A stretch of DNA of 17,172 nucleotides from CAVVWJ01 sp964475685 (GTDB lineage: Bacteria; Gemmatimonadota; Gemmatimonadetes; Gemmatimonadales; GWC2-71-9), in contig CAYYXP010000159.1 in assembly GCA_964475685.1 (NCBI GenBank), positions 1 through 17,172 of the forward strand. The letters are read 5' to 3'. How positions within the stretch are numbered: position 1 is the stretch's first letter; every line of letters starts with the position of its first letter. A program made the translations under genes and the position numbers. Positions 8,112 through 15,142 of this stretch are shown piece by piece. Below the pieces are notes generated by a model. The model was given only the letters and a program-made list of their open reading frames with translations. It searched no databases and was not told the origin of the DNA.

Positions 8112-9128
8112 TCAGGACGGCAGCTTGGCGACCTGGTGGACTTCCGTTCCCGGAGCGATGTCGGGGAGGAAGACGTCGAGGTAGCGGCCGGTGGCCGAGT
8201 GCTCACCCACGTGCACAATCTGGAGCGTGGCGAGGAGCTGGCTGGTGCGCTGCTGGCCATTGTCGAGACGCTCCGTCTTCCGGCGGACCTCGAAGATGTC
8301 GCCGGCGGCGACACCATCCTGGCGGCCCTTGTCAATGAAGGCCACCATCTGCGGCGCCTTGAGCTCCTGCCGCTTGGGTCCGCCCAGGAACTTGCCGCGG
8401 ACGCCGTCGGACACCGGGACCGCGTGCTGCCCGGCGGCCGGGGTGAACTTTTCCGCAGGCAGCGCCACCTGGCCGGGCTGGATGGGCCCGTAGACCGCCT
8501 CGACCACCGCGAGATAGCGCCCGGACACCGTATCGGTGACGCGCGCGAGACCGGTGGGAAGCATGGCATTGCCGAACGGCTTCAGCTCGACTCCGCGCTG
8601 GGCGAGCAGCAGGGTGTCGCCGATCTGATAGGTGGCGCCGCTCGGCGCCTGGATGGCGATGGTCACAAACGGCATCGCGTCGTTGATGATGGGCGACCCG
8701 ATCTGCGATGGCGTCACCGGCCCGATGACCTTGCCCCAGGGCAGGTCCTGGTTTTCCGTCAGGAACCCGGACGCGTAGAACTCGCTCCGGCGGAGCGGCT
8801 GGTATTCCTTGCGGGTATAGGCCAGCAGGGTTTCCCGCATCGAGTACGCCGGTTTCGGCCCGAACAGCGGCTCCCAGTCCTCATCTACCGGCATCTGGTT
8901 CAGCTCGGCGAGCGTGGCCACACGAGTCGAGGGGCCCATCCCGGTCGCTTGTATCTGCACAGCCGGCTTGGCGGCCGGTTTGGCAGCCGTCTTCGGCGTG
9001 TCCGCCACCTGAGCCTCCGGAGCGGAGACGGGGGCCGGCGTGCGAACCGCGGGCGCCGCCGGCAGGGTCACGGGGCTGATGATGAGGGCGACGGTGCCCA
9101 GCCACTTCACGCTGAACGTGCGCAGCAT
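8112..9128 (-). CDS. Secreted/periplasmic protein of unknown function
   Basis: The protein has about 338 residues and I do not recognise a named family over its full length. The ATG at 9128 has GGGAG 6 nt upstream. It begins a typical signal peptide (MLRTFSVKWLGTVALIISPV, then Leu-Pro-Ala-Ala-Pro-Ala) followed by an Ala/Pro/Lys low-complexity linker to about residue 55. The centre contains a conserved-looking stretch (ELNQMPVDEDWEPLFGPKP). The C-terminal 80 residues (FIDKGRQDGVAAGDIFEVRR ... DIAPGTEVHQVAKLP) resemble the small beta domain found at the end of FlgT and some LysM proteins, in which a G-x-GD-x-hydrophobic-EV/VYR motif recurs. That comparison is from memory. It is a single-gene transcription unit with its own terminator. 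A longer start at 9176 lies upstream of the Shine-Dalgarno and was rejected. Confidence 0.85.
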   Translation of the reverse strand: MLRTFSVKWLGTVALIISPVTLPAAPAVRTPAPVSAPEAQVADTPKTAAKPAAKPAVQIQATGMGPSTRVATLAELNQMPVDEDWEPLFGPKPAYSMRETLLAYTRKEYQPLRRSEFYASGFLTENQDLPWGKVIGPVTPSQIGSPIINDAMPFVTIAIQAPSGATYQIGDTLLLAQRGVELKPFGNAMLPTGLARVTDTVSGRYLAVVEAVYGPIQPGQVALPAEKFTPAAGQHAVPVSDGVRGKFLGGPKRQELKAPQMVAFIDKGRQDGVAAGDIFEVRRKTERLDNGQQRTSQLLATLQIVHVGEHSATGRYLDVFLPDIAPGTEVHQVAKLPS

Positions 9129-9246
9129 CGATGTCTCCCAGCGACGTCGTTGTCGGGTATGGAGATGGGAAGGCAAACCTGGAACGGTTCAGCGGCAGGA
9201 GTGGCAAGATCAACGCCAGCGAAGGGCCGTGATGTCAGGCTGACTC

Positions 9247-9252
9247 ATTCTA
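9247..9252 (-). promoter_or_regulatory. Possible -10 element for the secreted-protein gene
   Basis: TAGAAT (5 of 6 to consensus) lies in an AT-rich patch of the 262-nt gap between ssb and the secreted-protein gene, about 119 nt before the ATG. No good -35 is seen at 16-18 nt. Apart from this and the ssb terminator the gap holds no gene I can support. Confidence 0.25.
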
Positions 9253-9340
9253 TTGTCACATAATCATTTAGGCGTACAGCGCAGAGGGTAGTACTGGGCC
9301 TTGGGTGTGGCGTTCGGCAGAAGGGAATGGAGAAAGCGAA

Positions 9341-9370
9341 GGCCGGGGCGCCCCTCGGGACGCCCCGGCC
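9341..9370 (-). terminator. Likely intrinsic terminator of ssb
   Basis: A perfect 10-bp stem (GGCCGGGGCG pairing with CGCCCCGGCC) with a 10-nt loop lies about 20 nt after the ssb stop. On the minus strand it is followed by TTCGCTTTCTCC, which is pyrimidine-rich but not a clean T-run, so termination may be partial. Confidence 0.55.
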
Positions 9371-9390
9371 CTGGCTTGATCGGGACCCGC

Positions 9391-9870
9391 TCAGAACGGC
9401 AGGTCGTCGTCCTCGGCGTCGGGCGCGTCGGGGAAGTCGTCCAGCGATTCCTTGCCCTTGGACGGAGCGGCCACCGCCGCCGCCCCGACCTTGCTCGGCA
9501 CGGAGAACTCGGCACCCTCACCGCTCCGTCCGGAGAGGAGGATCAACTCCCGGGCAGTTATTTCGGTGGTGTACCGCGTCTGTCCCTCGCGATCCTGCCA
9601 CGAGCGGTACTCGATGGTCCCCTCCACGTAGATCTTGTCGCCCTTCTTGCAATACTTCTCGGCCACGTCGGCAAGCGTGGATCCCTTGTTGTTCCACGCG
9701 ATGACCCGGTGCCACTCGGTCTTTTCCTGCTTTTCGCCCGCCTGGTTCTTCCATTGGCGGCTGGTGGCCAGCGACAGCGTGGCGACACGGCCACCGTTTG
9801 CGGTGCTGCGGACCTCGGGGTCGGCGCCGAGGTTCCCGATCAGGATCGCTTTGTTCAGACTGCGGCTCAC
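9391..9870 (-). CDS. ssb: Single-stranded DNA-binding protein SSB
   Basis: The 159-residue protein has an N-terminal OB fold (SLNKAILIGNLGADPEVRST at the start, EWHRVIAWN, KGDKIYVEGTIEYRSWQD). A short low-complexity linker follows, and then the acidic tip DDDLPF that recruits repair and replication partners. Length and layout are normal for bacterial SSB. The GTG at 9870 is preferred over the GTG at 9876 because GGAGG lies 5 nt upstream of the former and directly abuts the latter. It is separated from rimI by 102 nt and has its own terminator, so it is probably transcribed separately. Confidence 0.96.
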   Translation of the reverse strand: MSRSLNKAILIGNLGADPEVRSTANGGRVATLSLATSRQWKNQAGEKQEKTEWHRVIAWNNKGSTLADVAEKYCKKGDKIYVEGTIEYRSWQDREGQTRYTTEITARELILLSGRSGEGAEFSVPSKVGAAAVAAPSKGKESLDDFPDAPDAEDDDLPF

Positions 9871-9899
9871 GTGCACCTCCAGGTTCTCGATGGGGCCCG

Positions 9900-9926
9900 A
9901 TCATGCGGACCCGGATAAGATGTCAA
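9900..9926 (-). promoter_or_regulatory. Candidate ssb promoter
   Basis: A perfect -35 TTGACA (9926-9921) is followed after 15 nt by CATGAT (4 of 6 to the -10 consensus). The short spacer lowers confidence. It would give a leader of about 25 nt that contains the ssb GGAGG. Confidence 0.3.
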
Positions 9927-9972
9927 CCTACAAGTTGCCGCCGCTACCAGAAGTTCGCCATGCCAACCAGAA

Positions 9973-10431
9973 TCACGCCGACTGCTGCAAGGCCAGACGG
10001 AGGACCAGGGCGTCCTCCCTGGGGTTGCGATAGTACGACGCTCGCTGGCCCACCGCCCGGAATCCGCGGCCGAGATAGAGCGCCTGCGCCGGCAGGTTCG
10101 ATTCGCGGACCTCGAGAAGCACTTCGTGCACCTTCCGCCGGCGGAAGGCGGCGAGGCCCCCCTCGAGCAGCGCGCCCGCGATTCCGCGGCGGCGGAACTC
10201 GGGGACGACCGCCAGATTCAGGATCTCGCCCATGCCGGCGACGTCCCGCCCGATCAGGTAGCCCGCCATGCCCCGCCCCGTTTCCGCCACCAGCCCGAAG
10301 GTCCACGCCGAGGCGAGCGCCTCGTGAAAGCTCGCCTCGCTCCAGGGGTCGGTGAAGGCGCGGCGCTCGAGCTCGAGCATCGCCTTCCCGTCAACGGGGA
10401 CGGCCGGCCGAATCCGGTAAGGGGCGTCCAT
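9973..10431 (-). CDS. rimI: RimI-type GNAT N-acetyltransferase
   Basis: The 152-residue protein is of normal RimI length. The acetyl-CoA-binding motif A is LNLAVVPEFRRRGIAGALL. It is followed by the family's LEVRESNLPAQALYLGRGF and the C-terminal YYRNPREDALVL typical of RimI. In E. coli RimI acetylates the N-terminus of ribosomal protein S18. Homologues beside tsaB/tsaE are common and some have broader targets. The ATG at 10431 has GGGAGAG just upstream and lies inside the last 41 nt of tsaB, so the two are translationally coupled. Confidence 0.93.
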   Translation of the reverse strand: MDAPYRIRPAVPVDGKAMLELERRAFTDPWSEASFHEALASAWTFGLVAETGRGMAGYLIGRDVAGMGEILNLAVVPEFRRRGIAGALLEGGLAAFRRRKVHEVLLEVRESNLPAQALYLGRGFRAVGQRASYYRNPREDALVLRLALQQSA

Positions 10432-11107
10432 GGGTACTCTCCCAGCGTGCCTGCGCCTCCGCGGGCCGCCCGTATTCCGGCTCCCAGCCTGCGGGCGCGC
10501 CGACCTGTCGCGCGCCGCCGATGCGGCCGACCAGCCCCAGCAGCCGCCGGGCAGCGGGCGCCCCTTCGGGCGGCGGCACGACCGGCTGACCTGCCCACCG
10601 TTCGAGGGCCGCGCGAGCCGCCGCGGGGACGTCGCCGACGATGAACGTGGGGCATGCGATACGGCCGGCGAGTTCCTCGGGCCGGCACACCGTCGGCGCG
10701 AGCTCGGTAACGATGGACCCGCCGGCGAACCGGTAGGCTGCCGCGTAGATCTCGCCCCTGAGCGCGTCGGAGACGGCGAGAACGGTCCCCTCTCGGCTGC
10801 CGGCCCCCGCAGCACGCACGAGAAGCGACGGCGCAGTCCAGAGCGCGAGCCCGCGGGCCTGCACCAGGGCCTTCGCGACCGCGGCCCCCACCCGGAGGCC
10901 GGTAAAGCTGCCCGGGCCGTCCGACACCACGACCGCCGTGAGGTCATCGAGGGTGGCGCCGGCCTCCGCGAGGGCCGCCGACACCATGGGGAGGAGCGAC
11001 GCGGCGTGGCGCCGCGCCCCCGCCATGTTGGTCTCCACCGCCTCGTTCTCGGAGCGTCCCACCGCCACCGAGGCGCGGTCGGTTGCCGTTTCCAGAGCCA
11101 GAAGCAT
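10391..11107 (-). CDS. tsaB: TsaB, t6A tRNA-modification scaffold protein
   Basis: The 238-residue protein has an ASKHA-like fold. It starts MLLALETATDRASVAVG and has the diagnostic DGPGSFTGLRVGAAVAKAL. TsaB works with TsaD and TsaE to put threonylcarbamoyl on A37 of ANN-decoding tRNAs in the cytoplasm. tsaD is not in this window. The ATG shares one base with the tsaE stop (TGATG), and its 3' end overlaps rimI by 41 nt. The C-terminal 40 residues are Arg/Pro-rich and look less conserved. Confidence 0.93.
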   Translation of the reverse strand: MLLALETATDRASVAVGRSENEAVETNMAGARRHAASLLPMVSAALAEAGATLDDLTAVVVSDGPGSFTGLRVGAAVAKALVQARGLALWTAPSLLVRAAGAGSREGTVLAVSDALRGEIYAAAYRFAGGSIVTELAPTVCRPEELAGRIACPTFIVGDVPAAARAALERWAGQPVVPPPEGAPAARRLLGLVGRIGGARQVGAPAGWEPEYGRPAEAQARWESTHGRPLPDSAGRPR

Positions 11108-11517
11108 CAGAGAGCTTCCAGGCCCCGGCGCTCAGGGTCGTCGAGGTGGTGGAGCCGGAACCGGCGGGCGGGCGCGGGGAGCCACTCCCCTGCCCGCTCG
11201 GGCCATTCCACAAGAATCGCATCGCCTTCGCGGAGCAGGCCCTCCCAGTCGAGATCGGCCGCTTCGTCGGGCGAGCGGAGCCGATAGCAATCGAGATGGA
11301 AGACAGGCCCCCGGCGTCCCTGGTAGCGGTGGACCAGCGCGTAGGTCGGGCTCGTGGCGACACCGGCGACGCCCAGCCCCCTCGCGATAGCCTGGATGAG
11401 CGTGGTCTTCCCCGCCCCCAGGTCGCCCTCGAACGTGATCAGCGACCGCGGAGGCAGCGCCTCTCCCACGGCAAGCCCCTCCGTTTTCAGTTCCTCCGCA
11501 TCGAGACGACGAATCAC
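11107..11517 (-). CDS. tsaE: TsaE, t6A synthesis ATPase
   Basis: The 136-residue P-loop protein has Walker A GDLGAGKTT (about 31-39). The downstream TSPTYALVHRYQGRRGPVFHLDCYRL is the standard TsaE switch region, and ILVEWPER is the Walker B-like end. It is the ATPase that resets the TsaB-TsaD complex. The GTG start lies in a GTGA overlap with the uvrB stop and is presumably translationally coupled. Confidence 0.95.
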   Translation of the reverse strand: MIRRLDAEELKTEGLAVGEALPPRSLITFEGDLGAGKTTLIQAIARGLGVAGVATSPTYALVHRYQGRRGPVFHLDCYRLRSPDEAADLDWEGLLREGDAILVEWPERAGEWLPAPARRFRLHHLDDPERRGLEAL

Positions 11518-13559
11518 GCGCGGCGGCGGAGCCGGGGGGCGGTCCCCCGACGCACATCGGGGGCGCCGTGCGCCTTGAGCTCATTGACCTGGTCGCGGAG
11601 CATAGCCGCCATCTCGAACTCGAGGTTGGCGGCGGCCTCCCGCATCTGCCGCTCGAGCGCCTGAATCGCGGCGGCGCGGCGGGCGGGGTCGTGCAGGTCG
11701 ATGCGGTCCTGCAGCGGCCGCTCGGGCCCAGGGCGCTCGGTGCGGGCGTCGGCCACGTGGGTGGAGAGCCGAACTTCGTCCATCGACTTGACGATGGAGC
11801 GGGGCGTGATGCCGTGCTCCTCGTTGTGCCGCCGCTGGATCTCGCGGCGGCGGGTCATCTCGTCCAAGGCCCGGCGCATGGAGCCGGTGACCCTGTCGGC
11901 GTAGAGGATCGCCCGCCCGTTGACGTTGCGCGCCGCGCGGCCGACGGTCTGCACCAGCGCGCGGTCGCTCCGGAGGAATCCCTCCTGGTCGGCGTCGAGG
12001 ATCGCGACCAGCGACACCTCGGGAAGGTCGAGCCCTTCCCGCAGCAGGTTGATGCCCACGATGACATCGAAATCCCCCAGCCGGAGCCCCCTGAGGATTT
12101 CCATCCGCTCGATGGCGTCGATGTCGGAGTGGAGGTACCGGACCCGCACCCCGGCCTGCTGCAGGTAGTCGGTCAGGTCCTCGGCCATCCGCTTGGTGAG
12201 TGTCGTCACCAGCACGCGCTCGTGGCGCACCTCGCGAACGCGGATCTCGTTGAGCAGGTCGTCCACCTGCCCCCGCACCGGGCGGATATCCACTTCCGGG
12301 TCCACCAGGCCGGTGGGCCGGATGATCTGCTCGACGACGTTGCCCCCGCAAAGCTGAAGCTCGTAATCCCCCGGCGTGGCCGACACGCAGATCATCTGCC
12401 GCGCGAGCGCCATGAACTCGTCGAACTGGAGCGGCCGGTTGTCGAGGGCCGACGGAAGCCGGAAGCCGTAATCGACGAGCGTGAGCTTGCGGGCGCGGTC
12501 GCCGTTGAACATGCCGCCGATCTGGGGGATGGTGACGTGGGACTCGTCCACCACAACGAGAAAGTCGGGCGGGAAATAATCGAACAGGCAGGCGGGACGC
12601 TCACCGGGTCGACGGCCGCTCAGGTGGCGCGAGTAGTTCTCGATGCCGGCGCAGGTGCCGACCTCGAGCATCATCTCGACGTCGAAGCTGGTGCGCGACT
12701 CCAGCCGCTGGGCCTCGAGCAGTTTGCCGGCCGTCTTCAACTCCGCCAGCCGCTCGGCCAGCTCCGACCGGATCAGGGACACCGCGCTCTCGACCCGGGA
12801 CCTTTCGGTGACGAAGTGCTTGGCCGGATAGACGGCGCACTGCTCGAGCTGGGCGATGGCGTTGCCGGTGAGAGGATCGATCTTGCTGATCCGCTCCACC
12901 TCGTCCCCCCACAGCTCGATGCGGATGGCCTGCTCGGCGTAGGCCGGGAAGATCTCGATCGAGTCGCCGCGGACGCGAAAGCTCCCCTGCTCGAAGGCGA
13001 CGTCGTTCCGCGCGTACTGGATGCGGACGAGCTCGGCGAGAATGGCGTCGCGACCGCGCCGCTCGCCGCGGCGGACCGTGACCATGAGCTTGCGGTACTC
13101 GACCGGGTCGCCCAGGCCGTAGATGGCGCTCACCGACGCCACGATGACCACGTCCTCTCGCTCCATCAGGCTCGAGGTGGCGCGGAGCCGGAGGCTCTCG
13201 ATGTCCTGGTTGATCGACGCGTCCTTCTCGATGTACACGTCGGTGGCCGGGACGTACGCCTCCGGCTGGTAGTAGTCGTAGTAGGAGACGAAGTACTCGA
13301 CGGCGTTCCGGGGCAGGAACTGCCGGAGCTCGCCGTAGAGCTGCGCCGCCAGAGTCTTGTTGTGGGAGAGGACCAGCGTCGGCTTGCCGTAGGCGGCGAT
13401 GGTATGGGCCAGGGTCATCGTCTTGCCCGACCCGGTGACGCCGAGCAGGGTCTGGTACTTGTCGCCGCGGCGGAGGCCCTCGGACAGCTCGCGGATGGCC
13501 CGCGGCTGGTCTCCGGCGGGTTGGAACGGAGCGACGACCTCGAAGCGGGGGCTGCTCAT
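11514..13559 (-). CDS. uvrB: UvrB, nucleotide excision repair helicase-like subunit
   Basis: The 681-residue protein is of normal length. It has Walker A GVTGSGKT at 40-47, a beta-hairpin with YYDYYQPEAYVP (93-104) that clamps damaged DNA, a DEAD-type VVVDESHVT, the motif VI region QTVGRAARNVNGRAILYAD, and a C-terminal UVR domain (RQMREAAANLEFEMAAMLRD) that contacts UvrC. It verifies lesions handed over by UvrA. The frame is open further upstream to 13676, but MSSPRFEV at 13559 matches the family start. No Shine-Dalgarno precedes it. It heads the uvrB-tsaE-tsaB-rimI cluster. Confidence 0.97.
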   Translation of the reverse strand: MSSPRFEVVAPFQPAGDQPRAIRELSEGLRRGDKYQTLLGVTGSGKTMTLAHTIAAYGKPTLVLSHNKTLAAQLYGELRQFLPRNAVEYFVSYYDYYQPEAYVPATDVYIEKDASINQDIESLRLRATSSLMEREDVVIVASVSAIYGLGDPVEYRKLMVTVRRGERRGRDAILAELVRIQYARNDVAFEQGSFRVRGDSIEIFPAYAEQAIRIELWGDEVERISKIDPLTGNAIAQLEQCAVYPAKHFVTERSRVESAVSLIRSELAERLAELKTAGKLLEAQRLESRTSFDVEMMLEVGTCAGIENYSRHLSGRRPGERPACLFDYFPPDFLVVVDESHVTIPQIGGMFNGDRARKLTLVDYGFRLPSALDNRPLQFDEFMALARQMICVSATPGDYELQLCGGNVVEQIIRPTGLVDPEVDIRPVRGQVDDLLNEIRVREVRHERVLVTTLTKRMAEDLTDYLQQAGVRVRYLHSDIDAIERMEILRGLRLGDFDVIVGINLLREGLDLPEVSLVAILDADQEGFLRSDRALVQTVGRAARNVNGRAILYADRVTGSMRRALDEMTRRREIQRRHNEEHGITPRSIVKSMDEVRLSTHVADARTERPGPERPLQDRIDLHDPARRAAAIQALERQMREAAANLEFEMAAMLRDQVNELKAHGAPDVRRGTAPRLRRRA

Positions 13560-13565
13560 CGGCCC

Positions 13566-13571
13566 AATATA
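13566..13571 (-). promoter_or_regulatory. -10-like element immediately before uvrB
   Basis: TATATT lies 6 nt before the uvrB ATG, in an AT-rich patch of the 61-nt gap. A transcript started from it would begin at or next to the ATG and be leaderless, which fits the missing Shine-Dalgarno. The -35 region (TGCATC at 17 nt) is poor. Confidence 0.45.
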
Positions 13572-13597
13572 ACGGGGTTTGTTCGGGAGATGCAGAG

Positions 13598-13620
13598 GAC
13601 GGAGAGGACGGCCCTCCGTC
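13598..13620 (-). terminator. Weak hairpin after the aminotransferase gene
   Basis: A 7-bp inverted repeat (GACGGAG and CTCCGTC, 9-nt loop) lies directly after the stop at 13621. It lacks a T-run, so it may be only a weak or Rho-assisted end before the uvrB promoter region. Confidence 0.2.
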
Positions 13621-15009
13621 TCACTTCGTGACTGCCTCACAAAACCCGGTGAATACCGCCACGTACCGGTCCACATCGGCCTCGGAGTGCTGCACCGACA
13701 GCGTCCACTGTTCCTCGTCGCCGGGGGTCATGAAGAGGCCACGGTTAAGCAGCCAGGGATACGACGCCGCGAACAGCTCCGGGCGGGTCTCGAGAAAGTC
13801 GCGGTAGTTCCGCATCGGGGTCGGCCGGTAGGACACGCACCCCTTGGCGCCGAGGTCCACGGTGTGGGCCGGCATCCCGAAGCGATCGATGGCGGCCTGA
13901 CAGCCCTGGACCAGACGCTTGCCGAGCCGGCCGAGTTGGTCGTAGGCCGCGGGGGTAAGAATCTCGGTCATGACCACCAGTCCCACGTGCGCGACCAGCG
14001 GGTTGCCGTTGTAGGTCCCCATCTGCGAGACGCCCCGCTCGATCAGCCGCATGAGGTCTTCCCGGCCTCCGAAGGCCGCGGCGGGCAGCCCGCCCGCGAT
14101 CGCCTTGGCCAGGCAGACCAGGTCGGGCTGGACCCCGAATCGCTCCGTGGCGCCGCCGGACGCGATGGTGAAGCCGGTCTTGATCTCGTCGTAGATGAGC
14201 ACCACCCCGTGCTTGGTGCAGAGCTGGCGGACCCGCTCGAGGTAGCCGGGCTGGGGGACGACGATCCCGATGTTCATCATGGCCGGCTCCATGATGAGGC
14301 AAGCGATCTCGGACCCCTTCTCGTCGAGGACACGCTCGAGGTGGTCGGCGTCGTTGAAGGGGACCACCTGGATGTACCTGGAGGCGTCCTTCACCATCCC
14401 CTTCGAGACCGGAGCGCTGGCGGGGCGGTCGCGCCCCCCCATCGTGTCGGCGTTGGGGATGACGGAGAACATCACGCTGTCGTGATGGCCGTGGTACGAC
14501 CCCTCGATCTTGCAGACGACATCGCGACCGGTGGCCGCCCGCGCCACCCGGATCGCGTCCATCGTCGCCTCGGTGCCGGAGTTGGCGAAGCGGATCATCT
14601 CCAGATTGAACCGCCGGCAGATCTCCTCCCCGAAGCGCACCGCCGACTCGGTGGTGACGGCGAAGTGGGTCCCGCCTCCGGCCGCCTCGTGGATGGCCTC
14701 GACGACGCGGGGGTGGGCGTGTCCCACCACCATGGCCCCGAAGCCGCCGTGAAAGTCGAGGTACTCCGTCCCATCCTGGTCCCAGATGTGACTCCCCTTC
14801 CCCCGGGTCACGTAGATCGGATAGGGCTGCATCTTCTGGAATGAGGAGACGACCCCGAACGGCAGGGTCTTCACGGCCCGCTGATAGAGCTCGGCGGACC
14901 GGGAGGTGCGGGCCAGGAGGCGGGCCATCTCGGACTGGCCGACCTCCTGGGCTCGGGCGAGAAGGCGATCGTTGGCCGCCCGCTGCCCGGAAGCAAGGGT
15001 GGTGCTCAT
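13621..15009 (-). CDS. Class III PLP-dependent aminotransferase, glutamate-1-semialdehyde aminomutase-like
   Basis: The 462-residue fold-type I enzyme is complete. It has an N-terminal HemL-like region (LYQRAVKTLPFGVVSSF), SGTEA at 144-148 for phosphate binding, YHGHHDSVM, the DEIKTGF segment with Asp274, and the PLP lysine in LAKAIAGG (Lys302). It resembles glutamate-1-semialdehyde 2,1-aminomutase, but DEIKTGF and LAKAIAGG differ from the usual HemL DEVMTGFR and GKIIGGG. A different amine substrate is therefore likely. It is divergent from potA-potD, which suggests polyamine or gamma-amino acid metabolism. That link is inference. The ATG at 15009 has a weak AGGA upstream. Confidence 0.88.
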   Translation of the reverse strand: MSTTLASGQRAANDRLLARAQEVGQSEMARLLARTSRSAELYQRAVKTLPFGVVSSFQKMQPYPIYVTRGKGSHIWDQDGTEYLDFHGGFGAMVVGHAHPRVVEAIHEAAGGGTHFAVTTESAVRFGEEICRRFNLEMIRFANSGTEATMDAIRVARAATGRDVVCKIEGSYHGHHDSVMFSVIPNADTMGGRDRPASAPVSKGMVKDASRYIQVVPFNDADHLERVLDEKGSEIACLIMEPAMMNIGIVVPQPGYLERVRQLCTKHGVVLIYDEIKTGFTIASGGATERFGVQPDLVCLAKAIAGGLPAAAFGGREDLMRLIERGVSQMGTYNGNPLVAHVGLVVMTEILTPAAYDQLGRLGKRLVQGCQAAIDRFGMPAHTVDLGAKGCVSYRPTPMRNYRDFLETRPELFAASYPWLLNRGLFMTPGDEEQWTLSVQHSEADVDRYVAVFTGFCEAVTK

Positions 15010-15073
15010 GGCGTCCTGTCCTGTGATTCGACGTGGTCGGGGATGCTATCGCCTCGGAGGGGTCATTCGATGC

Positions 15074-15116
15074 CGGTTGACTGGAGGTTGTGCCCCCGGA
15101 CCGCAGTTGTCAACCG
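15074..15116. promoter_or_regulatory. Inverted repeat and overlapping -35 elements in the aminotransferase/potA spacer
   Basis: CGGTTGAC (15074-15081) and its exact complement GTCAACCG (15109-15116) are separated by 27 nt in the 133-nt divergent gap. The second arm also contains TTGTCA on the plus strand (15107-15112) and TTGACA on the minus strand (15113-15108), so a regulator bound there would cover promoters in both directions. Confidence 0.4.
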
Positions 15117-15135
15117 TAGGAAGGCGTTGCACATT
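15107..15135 (+). promoter_or_regulatory. Candidate potA promoter
   Basis: TTGTCA (5 of 6) is followed after exactly 17 nt by CACATT (weak -10), which ends 7 nt before the potA ATG. If used, the transcript would be nearly leaderless. No Shine-Dalgarno lies at a normal distance from this ATG. Confidence 0.35.
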
Positions 15136-15142
15136 GGCGGGT

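Noticed and set aside
8031..9263. A 410-codon plus-strand frame that begins near the terminator
   Set aside because: It is antisense to the secreted-protein gene, which has a signal peptide, Shine-Dalgarno and terminator. The plus-strand product is Arg/Leu-rich without motifs, and the frame starts inside a promoter region.
11568..13631. A 687-codon open frame on the plus strand
   Set aside because: It is the exact antisense shadow of uvrB, which is unmistakable. The translation shows no domain and no ribosome-binding site.
13579..14844. A 421-codon plus-strand frame
   Set aside because: It is a shadow of the class III aminotransferase gene, whose PLP motifs are all intact on the minus strand.
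15075..15082. TTGACT on the plus strand as a potA -35
   Set aside because: No -10-like sequence lies 16-18 nt downstream. The TTGTCA at 15107 fits better.
14906..15142. N-terminal extension of PotA
   Set aside because: The frame is open, but the extension overlaps the divergent aminotransferase gene and the regulatory spacer. The ABC domain begins normally shortly after ATG 15143.
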